Origin: Zunongwangia pacifica
GTDB lineage: Bacteria > Bacteroidota > Bacteroidia > Flavobacteriales > Flavobacteriaceae
Direction: 5' to 3'
NCBI RefSeq assembly: GCF_023499215.1
Contig: NZ_JAKHSK010000022.1
Span: 1 to 64,000 of the forward strand
DNA: 64,000 bases
This document shows, in pieces, positions 1-8,102 of the stretch (position 1 is the first letter of the stretch; every line of letters starts with the position of its first letter). The notes below the pieces were generated by a model. The model was not told the DNA's origin, did no database searches, and saw only the letters and a program-made list of their open reading frames with translations. Made by a program: the position numbers and the translations under genes.

Positions 1-113
1 CGTTACTAAACAGGTTTGATACTACCGTGGCAAGCTGGAAAGGGTTTAACTATCTTGCTTTTATTGTATTAGCCTTGAAAAAGTTCAAACCCTTCAAAAA
101 GGAAAAAGTTTAA
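1..113 (+). pseudogene. C-terminal end of a transposase (partial, cut by window edge)
   Basis: The reading frame starting at base 3 is open to a TAA at 111-113 and gives about 36 residues containing RFDTTVASWKGFNYLAF followed by a lysine-rich tail. The pattern (Arg, aromatic, Asp, then Trp/Phe-rich hydrophobic helix) resembles the last helix of IS4/IS5-superfamily DDE transposases, where a similar RYE/RFD motif precedes the end of the protein. The rest lies outside the window, so I cannot tell whether the element is intact. It sits just before an AT-rich gap with a dispersed repeat. The family call is from pattern memory only. Confidence 0.5.
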
Positions 114-652
114 ACGAGTTCAAAATATAAAGCCGTCTCTTTAGGGTTTAAATCAATTTTAGGAGAGAATTTTTAGTGGATATTTAAAACTGAAATTATA
201 TAGTGATATATTTTTACTCCATAATAGATATTAAATGCTCCAATCCCATCCTGATAGCTATCGGGATGCCTCGAAATAAAAAATAATTTTCTAATAAATG
301 CCTCATGGGATAGGCCAGGTAGCTTGTTTAACCCATCTGAAATGTTAAATACAGTATTTTTGACTTTTCTTTTTGAGATTAAATTAGTATTTTGATGACT
401 TCGAAGAATTTGATTTTTATTTCATAATTTTTAAAAATTAAGTGGATTTGTGCGAAAAACACTAATAAAATTTTATTAAGTAAAATTTGAATTATCTAAT
501 TTTGCTAGAATAAAATATCTTTTCAAAGCTTATATTTTTAGTGTCTTATATCATATAGTAATGGGCTATATCGTTAAATACTTGCTGAAAATGATAAGCT
601 TTCGGGTTTTCTAAAAAGAAATTGCTAATATTCTAACGCTTTAAATTTGGTT
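114..652. other. AT-rich intergenic region with one repeat A copy
   Basis: No convincing gene is seen between the transposase tail and the GAF-PAS gene. The region contains one copy of dispersed repeat family A (213-330) and otherwise strongly AT-rich sequence. The promoter of the following gene should lie near its end, but I could not identify one with confidence. Confidence 0.6.
213..330 (+). repeat. Dispersed intergenic repeat, family A (copy A1)
   Basis: About 118 bases related to five other intergenic copies in this window. The shared skeleton is TTTACTCgATAATcGAgATTAAaTG, a short palindrome CTGATAGCTATCGGGATGCC, an A-rich core containing AATTTTCTAATAAATG, then CTCATGGG and a GGTAg-TTTA end. 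The start here is slightly degenerate. It carries no ORF. Its function is unknown; it looks like a small palindromic non-autonomous element. Confidence 0.65.
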
Positions 653-1762
653 ATGGATGAATCTTCTCGCCTTAATGATTTATATGATCATGAAATACTA
701 GATACCAATCCAGAGGAAAATTTCGATGAGCTAACTCAGCTTGCATCATTGATTTGTGGTATGCCTATATCGTTGGTTAGCCTTATAGATAAGGATCGCC
801 AATGGTTTAAATCTGTTTATGGTATAGAGCTTAAAGAAACTTTACGGTCAGATGGTTTTTGCCATTACCTATTAGATGGAAAATCCTCTTTATTTGAAAT
901 TAAAGATGCGAATAACGATCCCCGTTTTAAACATAGCCCTTTGGTTGAAGGAAATCCTTATATATCTTATTATGCAGGTGCTCCTATTAAAAGTGCTTCT
1001 GGTAATGTGCTTGGCGCCCTTTGTGTGATCGATCGAAAGCCTAATAGCCTAAACGATAACCAAAAGCAGGCTTTACAGATATTGGCAAGAAAAGCGACCA
1101 ATTATTTAAACACTCGTAAAGCACTTTTAGATCAACAAAAAAATATAGAACTTAATGCTACCCGATTAAAGCAAATTCTCGATAATACGCCGGGAGTCAT
1201 CTTTCAATTAAGAATTCAAAAGGATTTTGAGATTAGTTTTGATTTTATAAGTAAAGGGATAAAAGAAATTCATCCAGACCTTACGTATGAAAATATGAAA
1301 GCGAATCCAATAAGTTTTTTAAACTATATCCATTCTGAAGACGTAGATGGGTTTAGAAAAAGCATGAGGAGATCAGTTACTTCCTTAAGTTCTTACAAAT
1401 ATAGTTTTAGAATACTGTTAACCGGTGATAAAACAAAATGGTATAAAGTTAGGGCGACCCCAAAGCGCATGGATGATGGGGCGGTAGTTTGGTTTGGGAC
1501 ATTGATGGATGTTTCTGGTATTATGGAATACGAAACAATTTTAGAGCAAATTACCTTTGATATCTCTCACGTGATCCGTAAACCCTTAACGACCTTATTA
1601 GCCCTAAATAATACCCTGCGGAACCATGATGAATTAAGTGAAACCGATTTACGGGAGTATGCAGATATGATTGATATTGTGATTAAAGAACTTGATGTAT
1701 TTACCAGAAAGATTGATCAATTCTATCAATTAAAGGTTGCTGATCATCATAATAGAACATAG
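653..1762 (+). CDS. GAF-PAS sensor protein with a HisKA-like end but no ATPase domain
   Basis: A 369-residue cytoplasmic signalling protein. Residues about 5-155 form a GAF domain of the common bacterial type (ILDTNPEENFD, SLIDKDRQWFKS, DGFCHYLL, GNVLGALCVIDRKP). Residues about 170-295 form a PAS fold. The C-terminus contains DISHVIRKPLTTLLAL, which matches the H-box of histidine kinases with His306 in the phospho-acceptor position, followed by a second helix, and then the protein stops. There is no N, G1 or G2 box, so it cannot phosphorylate itself in the usual way. It may be a sensor working with a separate kinase, or a dimerisation module. An in-frame TTG lies 6 bases upstream, but ATG at 653 is the better start. 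The ligand is unknown. Confidence 0.8.
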   Translation: MDESSRLNDLYDHEILDTNPEENFDELTQLASLICGMPISLVSLIDKDRQWFKSVYGIELKETLRSDGFCHYLLDGKSSLFEIKDANNDPRFKHSPLVEGNPYISYYAGAPIKSASGNVLGALCVIDRKPNSLNDNQKQALQILARKATNYLNTRKALLDQQKNIELNATRLKQILDNTPGVIFQLRIQKDFEISFDFISKGIKEIHPDLTYENMKANPISFLNYIHSEDVDGFRKSMRRSVTSLSSYKYSFRILLTGDKTKWYKVRATPKRMDDGAVVWFGTLMDVSGIMEYETILEQITFDISHVIRKPLTTLLALNNTLRNHDELSETDLREYADMIDIVIKELDVFTRKIDQFYQLKVADHHNRT

Positions 1763-1831
1763 TGATGATCTCTTGGTATTCAATCATGATTATAGAATAG
1801 TCAAACTGGAAAGGGCCTGCCCTTATGTAGT

Positions 1832-2659
1832 TTACTTCTTTATTAAATGTTGTTGGAAATAAACAAAATGATACTCAATGGATTTCGACCAATATTCGGT
1901 AGAGTGGTTCCCCGATTGGATAGAAAATCGAATAGGTAATTTTTTAGATAATGCCATATTTTTAATTTTTATGGTATTGGGAAGCAAAGGGTCTTCTATA
2001 CCGCAGTCAATAAAAAAGCCTTTTTTAAAATTGGGAGTATTTTTTAATAAATAGGATATACTGAATTTTTTCCAATTATTTTCTTTTGGAGAACCTAGTG
2101 TAATCTCCAAATCGTTTATAATTCGCTGGCTATCAAAGAATCTTAAGCTAATTTCTTTCAGATTTTCATAGTCAAATTCAAGCGCTCCACTCGTTGAAGC
2201 CGCACTATTGAAAAAATGGGAGTTTTTTATAAATAAACTTAATGCTCCGTAACCTCCCATACTCAAACCGGTAATGAAAATATTCTTATCGTCAATGTTA
2301 TACTTTTTCTCAATTTTAGGAACAAGTTCTTTAAAAAAGAAATCTTCATATTGAAAATCTGCCAGTTTTGGGCTATTTAAATAGAAATTTACATAGCCTT
2401 CAGGACATATTAATATCATTTGATAGTCGGTCGCTAATTTTTTCAGATTCGCTGTTTCTTCCCATTGTTTATAATTTTCGCTATATCCATGAAGCATAAA
2501 AACCAAAGGATAGCGTTTTGATTGTTGGTAATGAGCAGGTTTTTGAACATGTACAGGAACCGTTTTGCCCAGATATTTCGATTCTATTTTTAGAATTTCC
2601 TGTCCTAAAATCGATTGCGATAGTATCATAGCTACAGTTAGCAAAATGGTGGTTTTCAT
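1832..2659 (-). CDS. Secreted esterase D/CE1-like alpha/beta-hydrolase
   Basis: A 275-residue exported esterase with signal peptide MKTTILLTVAMILSQSILGQ. The alpha/beta-hydrolase fold shows LVFMLHGYSENY (oxyanion region), the nucleophile elbow GLSMGGYGA, a likely acid in CGIEDPLL and a likely base in GNHSTEYW. It belongs to the esterase D/feruloyl-esterase-like superfamily that acts on small acyl esters or carbohydrate esters; the natural substrate cannot be read from sequence. A longer frame begins at a TTG 18 bases upstream, but only the ATG at 2659 gives a clean signal peptide. It is transcribed divergently from the HxlR regulator gene with a shared 82-base control region holding a perfect inverted repeat, so that regulator probably controls it. 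Confidence 0.8.
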   Translation of the reverse strand: MKTTILLTVAMILSQSILGQEILKIESKYLGKTVPVHVQKPAHYQQSKRYPLVFMLHGYSENYKQWEETANLKKLATDYQMILICPEGYVNFYLNSPKLADFQYEDFFFKELVPKIEKKYNIDDKNIFITGLSMGGYGALSLFIKNSHFFNSAASTSGALEFDYENLKEISLRFFDSQRIINDLEITLGSPKENNWKKFSISYLLKNTPNFKKGFFIDCGIEDPLLPNTIKIKNMALSKKLPIRFSIQSGNHSTEYWSKSIEYHFVYFQQHLIKK

Positions 2660-2708
2660 TTTTAGTATTTTTACCAAAGGTCCTGAAAGGTCATTTTAGA
2701 AACAATAA

Positions 2709-2724
2709 CTAACAAAATTGTTAG
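2709..2724. promoter_or_regulatory. Perfect inverted repeat, probable HxlR operator
   Basis: CTAACAA-AA-TTGTTAG: two perfect 7-base half-sites with a 2-base spacer between the divergent esterase and HxlR genes. It lies 18 bases before the HxlR start codon and 50 before the esterase start. HxlR-type winged-helix dimers bind such short inverted repeats. The assignment is by position and symmetry. Confidence 0.5.
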
Positions 2725-2741
2725 GCTTTAAATTGTCGGTC

Positions 2742-3119
2742 ATGAGAAAAAAAGAATCTACTAATTTTGAGAATGAACAATTTTTATTCCAGGTATGTGA
2801 GTTAAATTCTGCAATCGCAATGATAAGTGGCCGTTGGAAATCTCAGATTGTTTATTCCATTTCTAAGGGAAATGATCGGTTTCATTTAATACAGCAGGAA
2901 TTACCTAATATTTCAGAAACAGTTTTAGCAAGACAATTAAAAGAATTGGAGACGCATGCCATTTTGGTAAAACAAAAAATTCCAAATACGATTCCTTTGG
3001 GAGTTCAGTATGTTTTAACCAATAAAGGTTTGGATTTAGTCCCCATTCTTGAACATCTTTGCGATTGGGGAAAGCTATACGCAGATGGCAAGGAGATTTC
3101 AACGTGTTCTATTTCATAA
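2742..3119 (+). CDS. HxlR-family winged-helix transcriptional regulator
   Basis: A 125-residue DNA-binding protein. The order of elements is typical of HxlR: a Cys near the N-terminus (FQVCELNSAIAMISGRWKSQIVY), recognition region FHLIQQELPNISETVLARQLKELE, the beta wing around LVKQKIPNTIPLGVQYVLTNKGLDL and a C-terminal dimerisation helix LVPILEHLCDWGK. Such proteins often sense redox or electrophilic signals through the conserved Cys. ATG at 2742 is chosen over the upstream TTG at 2718 because that TTG lies inside the putative operator. It is divergent from the secreted esterase and probably controls itself and that gene. Confidence 0.88.
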   Translation: MRKKESTNFENEQFLFQVCELNSAIAMISGRWKSQIVYSISKGNDRFHLIQQELPNISETVLARQLKELETHAILVKQKIPNTIPLGVQYVLTNKGLDLVPILEHLCDWGKLYADGKEISTCSIS

Positions 3120-3157
3120 TTTTGCTATTTGAAGATTAAATTTTAACAAATACGTTA

Positions 3158-4036
3158 TCATAATCTATAGCCTTCTTTAAAACGATTAGGGGAAACCCCA
3201 ACATGGTTTTTAAAAAATTTAGAAAAATGACTTAAACTTTTAAACCCTAAGTCTTCTGAGAGGTAAAGAAGGCTTAAATCGTTTTGAAGTATAGCCGCCT
3301 TTGCTTTCAATACCACATATTCTGAAATTATCGCTTTCACACTTTTACCCAATATTTGATGGGTAATACGGTCTAAATGTCGTTTGCTTAGATGAAGCCG
3401 ATCGGCATAAAAATCGACCGATTTATTGCTTCTATAATTTTCGGCAATTTCAGCTTCCAATTTATAAATGATATTAAAGTACCTAGAATTGCTATTATCC
3501 AAACTGGTATATTTAGATAAGTAGTATCTGGATAGATCTATGTAAATAATAGAAATGATATAGGCGATTTTTCTAAAACTGAAATATTTATCTGAATTAT
3601 ACTCATCTTTTAAAAACTGAAGTTGATCTATAGTCGAGGCCAGTTCTTTTTTATTTAATAATAAATTGGGGGGATTATGGTAAGATATATAAAATGGATA
3701 ATCGTTAATCTGGTCGTTAGGCAAAAGCAGGTTGAACAGATTTTTTGAATGGAAGAAAATATAACCTTCAGGAGGCATCGTAAATTTCCAGGAATGTATT
3801 TGTCCCGGGCGCATAAAAAATATGCTGCCTGGCCTAATCTCATAACTTTTAAAGTCTATTTCATGAGTTCCTTTTCCTGCGGTAAATACAACACATAAAT
3901 AAAAATCATGGCCATGGGGCGATAATATTAATTCTTTGTTTTTTTCAAGATGTTGTCTAAAATCGTTAAAATAGAAATCTTTTTTATTTAGGTCTTCCTT
4001 GAATTTTGGGATAGACAATATTTTTGGTGTTTGCAT
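3158..4036 (-). CDS. AraC-family transcriptional regulator
   Basis: A 292-residue regulator with an N-terminal cupin-like sensor domain (SPHGHDFYLCVVFTAGKGTHEIDF, then IRPGSIFFMRPGQIHSWKF) and a C-terminal double helix-turn-helix of about 100 residues (VDFYADRLHLSKRHLDRITHQILGKSV, LSEDLGFKSLSHFSKFFKNHVGVSPNRFK). This is the standard AraC/XylS layout for sensing a small molecule, often a sugar. It is convergent with the HxlR gene and divergent from the DUF983 gene. Its target is unknown. It is the nearest AraC regulator to the PUL about 1 kb away, which has no regulator of its own, so a role there is possible but unproven. Confidence 0.9.
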   Translation of the reverse strand: MQTPKILSIPKFKEDLNKKDFYFNDFRQHLEKNKELILSPHGHDFYLCVVFTAGKGTHEIDFKSYEIRPGSIFFMRPGQIHSWKFTMPPEGYIFFHSKNLFNLLLPNDQINDYPFYISYHNPPNLLLNKKELASTIDQLQFLKDEYNSDKYFSFRKIAYIISIIYIDLSRYYLSKYTSLDNSNSRYFNIIYKLEAEIAENYRSNKSVDFYADRLHLSKRHLDRITHQILGKSVKAIISEYVVLKAKAAILQNDLSLLYLSEDLGFKSLSHFSKFFKNHVGVSPNRFKEGYRL

Positions 4037-4121
4037 AATGTCTTAAAAGTATAAAAAAAAGGAGAAAACAGGTAATCACTAAGATTTTAAGTGCATGTAC
4101 ATTTGTAACCCAATAATTACA

Positions 4122-4475
4122 ATGATGAAGATTTTAACTATACTCAATAATCGATGTCCTAATTGCGAAAAAGGGAGCATATTTGATAAAGAAAATGCTT
4201 TAATCAATCTCTCGATTCCAAAAATGAATAAAACTTGTCCATCTTGTGGTTTTCAGTTTGTTAAAGAGACAGGGTTCTTTTATGGGGCTATGTATGTTAG
4301 CTATGCTTTAACCGTAGCTGAAGGCTTTACCTGGTTTATTATTGGTTATTTTCTTTTAGGTCTTTCGCTGATGACAAATTTTTTAATCATTGCAGCAATA
4401 GCCTTATTATTAAGTAGGTTCAATTTCAAAATTTCAAGAACCATCTGGATTTATATTTTTTATAAACAAACTTAG
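4122..4475 (+). CDS. DUF983 family membrane protein with two CxxC motifs
   Basis: A roughly 117-residue protein of the DUF983 family. It begins with a small zinc-ribbon-like part (RCPNCEKG and CPSCGFQF), which is followed by two membrane segments (YVSYALTVAEGFTWFIIGYFLLGL and TNFLIIAAIALLLSRF). The family is common in Bacteroidota and Alphaproteobacteria and has no assigned function. ATG codons occur at 4095, 4122 and 4125. The start at 4122/4125 is preferred because family members begin just before the Cys pair. It is divergent from the AraC gene. Confidence 0.75.
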   Translation: MMKILTILNNRCPNCEKGSIFDKENALINLSIPKMNKTCPSCGFQFVKETGFFYGAMYVSYALTVAEGFTWFIIGYFLLGLSLMTNFLIIAAIALLLSRFNFKISRTIWIYIFYKQT

Positions 4476-4644
4476 TCTTCCGTTTCCTTAATATTCCTTT
4501 TTTTATGTTGTAATTATGGATTGTGGTCCATAGAGTACAATAGTGTTGGGTGTTGAAAGTATATTTGGTGAAGTTCATTCTTATGAGCCTTTCCATTGTA
4601 AAATCATTTATTGATCTGTATAAATTAAATATCCTATCATTGGG

Positions 4645-4762
4645 TTTTTATCTACAGATTAAATGCTCCGGTCCCGATGGCTATATTGACGAGATAGGGA
4701 TGCATCGAAATAAAAAATGATTTTTTTAATAATTACCTCATGGGCTTGCTGTGAGGTTGTTG
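4645..4762 (+). repeat. Dispersed intergenic repeat, family A (copy A2)
   Basis: A diverged copy of repeat A. It keeps GATTAAATGCTCCGGTCCCGA, GGGATGCATCGAAATAAAAA, a T-rich core and CTCATGGGCTTGC followed by GAGGTTGTTGAT. The inner palindrome around 4675-4700 is disrupted compared with copies A1 and A4. Confidence 0.6.
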
Positions 4763-4930
4763 ATTTCAACGTACTTAATTCTTACGCATTTCAACTTCTT
4801 TTATACACAACCGGTTGTTTTTAAAGGGATACCCTAAAATTAAATGTAATTTATCTCACTTATTATTAATTTGATTTTTCGACAAAAAATATATTTTAAA
4901 ATATTGAAAATTAAAAAAACAGTTAAAAAA

Positions 4931-4962
4931 TTTGATGAATTGATTTTAAAAAATTAAACTTG
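4931..4962 (+). promoter_or_regulatory. Candidate Bacteroidota promoter for susC
   Basis: TTTG at 4931-4934, 20 bases, then TAAACTTG at 4955-4962, which is one mismatch from the Bacteroidota -33/-7 pattern TTTG...TAnnTTTG. Use of this site would give a leader of roughly 90 bases before the susC ATG. The match is suggestive in an AT-rich background, not proof. Confidence 0.4.
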
Positions 4963-5058
4963 TAGTCAATAAAACTATTAGTTAAAAATTGAAAGCTATG
5001 ATTTTTAACTTTTCCGAGCAACCGATTTCGTGGATTAGAATAATTTAAATTTTTTATT

Positions 5059-8000
5059 ATGGGGAAATATTTATTACGATTTAATTTCCTGATTTTGCTG
5101 TTTTTTTGTCAGTTATCTTTAGCACAAGATGGCAATGTAACGGTATCAGGAATTGTTGAGGACAGTGCAGGACCACTACCTGGTGTAAATGTTATTGTTA
5201 AGGGCACAACAAAAGGAGTTACAACAGATTTTGATGGTAGATATGTACTCGAAGATGTACCTACAGGATCTGTACTTGTATTTAGTTACTTAAGTTTTAA
5301 AACTCAGGAAATTCCGCTGGATTCCAGGACAGAAATTAATGTTACTATGGAATCTGATACGCAATCGTTAGAGGACGTTGTAGTAGTAGGATATGGTACT
5401 CAAAATCGTTCAGAAGTTACAGGGGCAATTTCGTCTATTGATTCTGAAGAGATTGCCAGTGTTCCAGTAACCACTGCCGACCAGGCTTTACAGGGTAGAG
5501 CTCCAGGAGTAAATGTTGTAAATAGTGGAGCCCCGGGGAATTCTCCTGTAATTAGTATTAGAGGCCTGGGAACGCCTAATAACAATACACCTTTATATGT
5601 TATTGATGGTATTATTTCTTCTGGTATGGGCGATCTAAATCCAAATGATATCGAGAATATTCAGGTGTTGAAAGATGCTGCAACCACTGCGGTATATGGT
5701 TCTAAAGGTTCTAATGGAGTGGTCTTAATTACTACCAAGAAAGGTAGAGGCTCTCAAAAAGCATCACTTAGCTTCGATGCCTATTCGGGCGTTAATTTTG
5801 TGACTTCCCGTTACGACTTATTAAACACACAACAGTATATTCAATATTTGGGCGAAATAGGTGCTACGCCTCCTAGGGTTTCAGATCCTCAATATGCAGA
5901 TTTCATCAATAATGATACAGACTGGCAGGATGAAATTTTTAGAACCGGCCTTATGCAGAGCTATAATGTAGCACTTTCTGGAGGGAACGAAAATAGTAAC
6001 TATCGGTTTTCCGGAGGTTATCTGGGGCAGGAAGGTGCAATTATTGAAACCGAATATGAAAGATTCAATTTTAGAGCTAACAGTAATTTCACTTTTGGTA
6101 ATTTAACTATAGGGGAAACATTAGGTGTTTCTTTTGATGAACAGAACCCGGAAAGGGATAGTGGAGGACGTTCCATTATAGAACATGCTATTAAAATTGC
6201 TCCTTATCTACCTGTTTATAATCCAGATAATTTAGGAGGCTTTCAGGGGCCCAGTAGCTCTATTGATGGAACAGACGCTGAAAACCCTGTAAGGGTTCAA
6301 ACATTAGGTAATGCGAGTAACCGTTCTGTAAACATCATAGGAAGTCTTTTCGCAGAATATGAATTTTTTGATAAGGTTACTTTTAAATCTCAGGTAGGTC
6401 TGGATTATAGTAACTTTAAAAATACCAACTTTATACCATCTTATAGTGATGACGAAACTGCTACAAATAGTACTCCGTATGCGCAGATAACTAAGAATAC
6501 AGGGATATATCAATCCTTAACCTATACCAATAGTTTAACCTATAAAGATTCTTTTTTGGAAAATCATAATATTGAATTCCTCTTACTGTCAGAGCAGCAA
6601 ACGATAAAAAATGAATCTATTAATGCGAGTAGTAGAAATAATGTTTCAGATAAGGTAGAGCAATTATCCTTAGAAGGAGCAGATCTTGGTTCTAGCTCTT
6701 CAAAATATGTACGTATTGGTTATTTAGGACGATTAAACTATAATTATGATAAGAAATATCTGCTGGCATTCTCGCTAAGAAGGGATGCATCTTCAAGATT
6801 TGGGGAAAGTAACAGATGGGGATGGTTTACTTCGGTCTCTGGAGGATGGAATCTGGGTAGAGAAAGTTTTATGGATGGCTCGATATTCAATAACCTAAAA
6901 CTTAGAGGTAGTTGGGGAACTACCGGGAACGACAATATAGGAGATTATCGATATAGTTCTAATCTATTAACCGATTTTATTTATCCAATAGCCGGTAATC
7001 CGGAGCAAGGGACTACTTTAAATGGTTTGGGGAATGCTGATTTAAAATGGGAAGAAACCGAAATGAGAAATATAGGTTTGGATGTTGGAATTAATAATAA
7101 CCAATTTACACTTTCTATAGAATATTATAATAATAAGAGTGATGATGTACTAATCGATCGCCCATTAGCATACTCTTTAGGTTTTAACGATCCGGTGATT
7201 ACAGAGAATGTTGGATCGGTTAAAACTCATGGTCTAGAAGCCAATTTAGGGTATAACCATTATGATGGTGATTTTACATGGTCTGCTAACCTTAATTTAG
7301 GGACTAGTAAAAATGAAGTGGTGTCCCTTGGAGGTGTTGAAAGTATATCTGGAGGAAATGTAGAAGGAGAAGATGTCTCAAGAATATCTGTAGGAGAACC
7401 GTTATTTTATTTTTATGGATATAAAACTGACGGAATATATCAAACACAAGAGGAAATAGATGCAGTATTAACGGCTAATCCAGATCAGGTAGCTATCCAA
7501 CCCGGCGATGTGCGTTATGTAGATCTAAATAATGATGGTCAGATAAATTCAGACGACAAAATGAAAATAGGAAATCCTTATCCGGATTTTACATTTGGTT
7601 TCAATTTTAGTGCAAATTATAAAAACTTTGATCTTAATTTATTTGTAAATGGTTCTATAGGGAATGATGTGTTTAATACCAATATTTACGATTTAGAAGG
7701 AATGACAAGGCCATTTAATGCCGGTACAGAGGTATTAAACAGATGGACAGGCCCGGGAACTTCCAATTCTATACCTAGAGCATTAGGCGCAACTCAAAAC
7801 ACCTATGCATCAGATCGATATGTTGAAGACGGCTCGTACACCAGATTAAGAAATTTAGTAATAGGATATTCTTTTCCTTCAGAATTTTTCAATGACAAGT
7901 TTTCAAAATTTAGAGTGTATTTAAGTGGGCAAAATTTATTGACCTTAACAGATTATTCTGGCCTCGATCCAGAAATTGGAAGGATTTCATTAAATAATGG

Positions 8001-8091
8001 GGCAGCAAGAGACAACTTTGAGCTTGGTGTAGACCGGGGAAATTATCCTCAGCCAAAATCTGTTCAAATTGGTGTTCAAGTTGCATTTTAA
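5059..8091 (+). CDS. SusC-like TonB-dependent outer membrane transporter
   Basis: A 1010-residue outer-membrane channel that imports oligosaccharides using TonB-ExbBD energy. Signal peptide MGKYLLRFNFLILLFFCQLSLAQ. Next come a carboxypeptidase-D-like domain (about 25-105, GIVEDSAGPLPGVNVIVKG), the plug domain (VVVGYGTQNRSEVTGAISSI, then APGVNVVNSGAPGNSPVISI and YVIDGI) and a large beta-barrel ending SVQIGVQVAF with the usual C-terminal Phe. It is the first gene of the PUL, 11 bases before susD, with which it should form the pedal-bin SusCD import complex. Length and motifs are typical. The substrate is inferred from the downstream enzymes to be complex xylan oligosaccharides. Confidence 0.95.
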   Translation: MGKYLLRFNFLILLFFCQLSLAQDGNVTVSGIVEDSAGPLPGVNVIVKGTTKGVTTDFDGRYVLEDVPTGSVLVFSYLSFKTQEIPLDSRTEINVTMESDTQSLEDVVVVGYGTQNRSEVTGAISSIDSEEIASVPVTTADQALQGRAPGVNVVNSGAPGNSPVISIRGLGTPNNNTPLYVIDGIISSGMGDLNPNDIENIQVLKDAATTAVYGSKGSNGVVLITTKKGRGSQKASLSFDAYSGVNFVTSRYDLLNTQQYIQYLGEIGATPPRVSDPQYADFINNDTDWQDEIFRTGLMQSYNVALSGGNENSNYRFSGGYLGQEGAIIETEYERFNFRANSNFTFGNLTIGETLGVSFDEQNPERDSGGRSIIEHAIKIAPYLPVYNPDNLGGFQGPSSSIDGTDAENPVRVQTLGNASNRSVNIIGSLFAEYEFFDKVTFKSQVGLDYSNFKNTNFIPSYSDDETATNSTPYAQITKNTGIYQSLTYTNSLTYKDSFLENHNIEFLLLSEQQTIKNESINASSRNNVSDKVEQLSLEGADLGSSSSKYVRIGYLGRLNYNYDKKYLLAFSLRRDASSRFGESNRWGWFTSVSGGWNLGRESFMDGSIFNNLKLRGSWGTTGNDNIGDYRYSSNLLTDFIYPIAGNPEQGTTLNGLGNADLKWEETEMRNIGLDVGINNNQFTLSIEYYNNKSDDVLIDRPLAYSLGFNDPVITENVGSVKTHGLEANLGYNHYDGDFTWSANLNLGTSKNEVVSLGGVESISGGNVEGEDVSRISVGEPLFYFYGYKTDGIYQTQEEIDAVLTANPDQVAIQPGDVRYVDLNNDGQINSDDKMKIGNPYPDFTFGFNFSANYKNFDLNLFVNGSIGNDVFNTNIYDLEGMTRPFNAGTEVLNRWTGPGTSNSIPRALGATQNTYASDRYVEDGSYTRLRNLVIGYSFPSEFFNDKFSKFRVYLSGQNLLTLTDYSGLDPEIGRISLNNGAARDNFELGVDRGNYPQPKSVQIGVQVAF

Positions 8092-8102
8092 AAATTAAAA
8101 TA

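Larger units (their letters stand above)
4476..5058. other. Intergenic region upstream of the PUL
   Basis: 583 bases without a supported gene. It holds repeat copy A2 (4645-4762) and a candidate Bacteroidota-type promoter for susC (4931-4962). The stretch 4840-4960 is extremely AT-rich. No regulator gene or ECF sigma/anti-sigma pair lies next to susC. Confidence 0.6.

Noticed and set aside
213-330. Repeat A/B clusters as a CRISPR array
   Set aside because: The copies are kilobases apart, of unequal length and without regular spacers; no cas genes are present.
1811-1824. AAGGGC-CT-GCCCTT as a terminator between convergent genes
   Set aside because: The stem is too short with a 2-base spacer and no T-run on either side.
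3158-4036. The AraC gene as the confirmed regulator of the PUL
   Set aside because: It is about 1 kb away, on the other strand, and separated by the DUF983 gene and a repeat; only proximity supports it.
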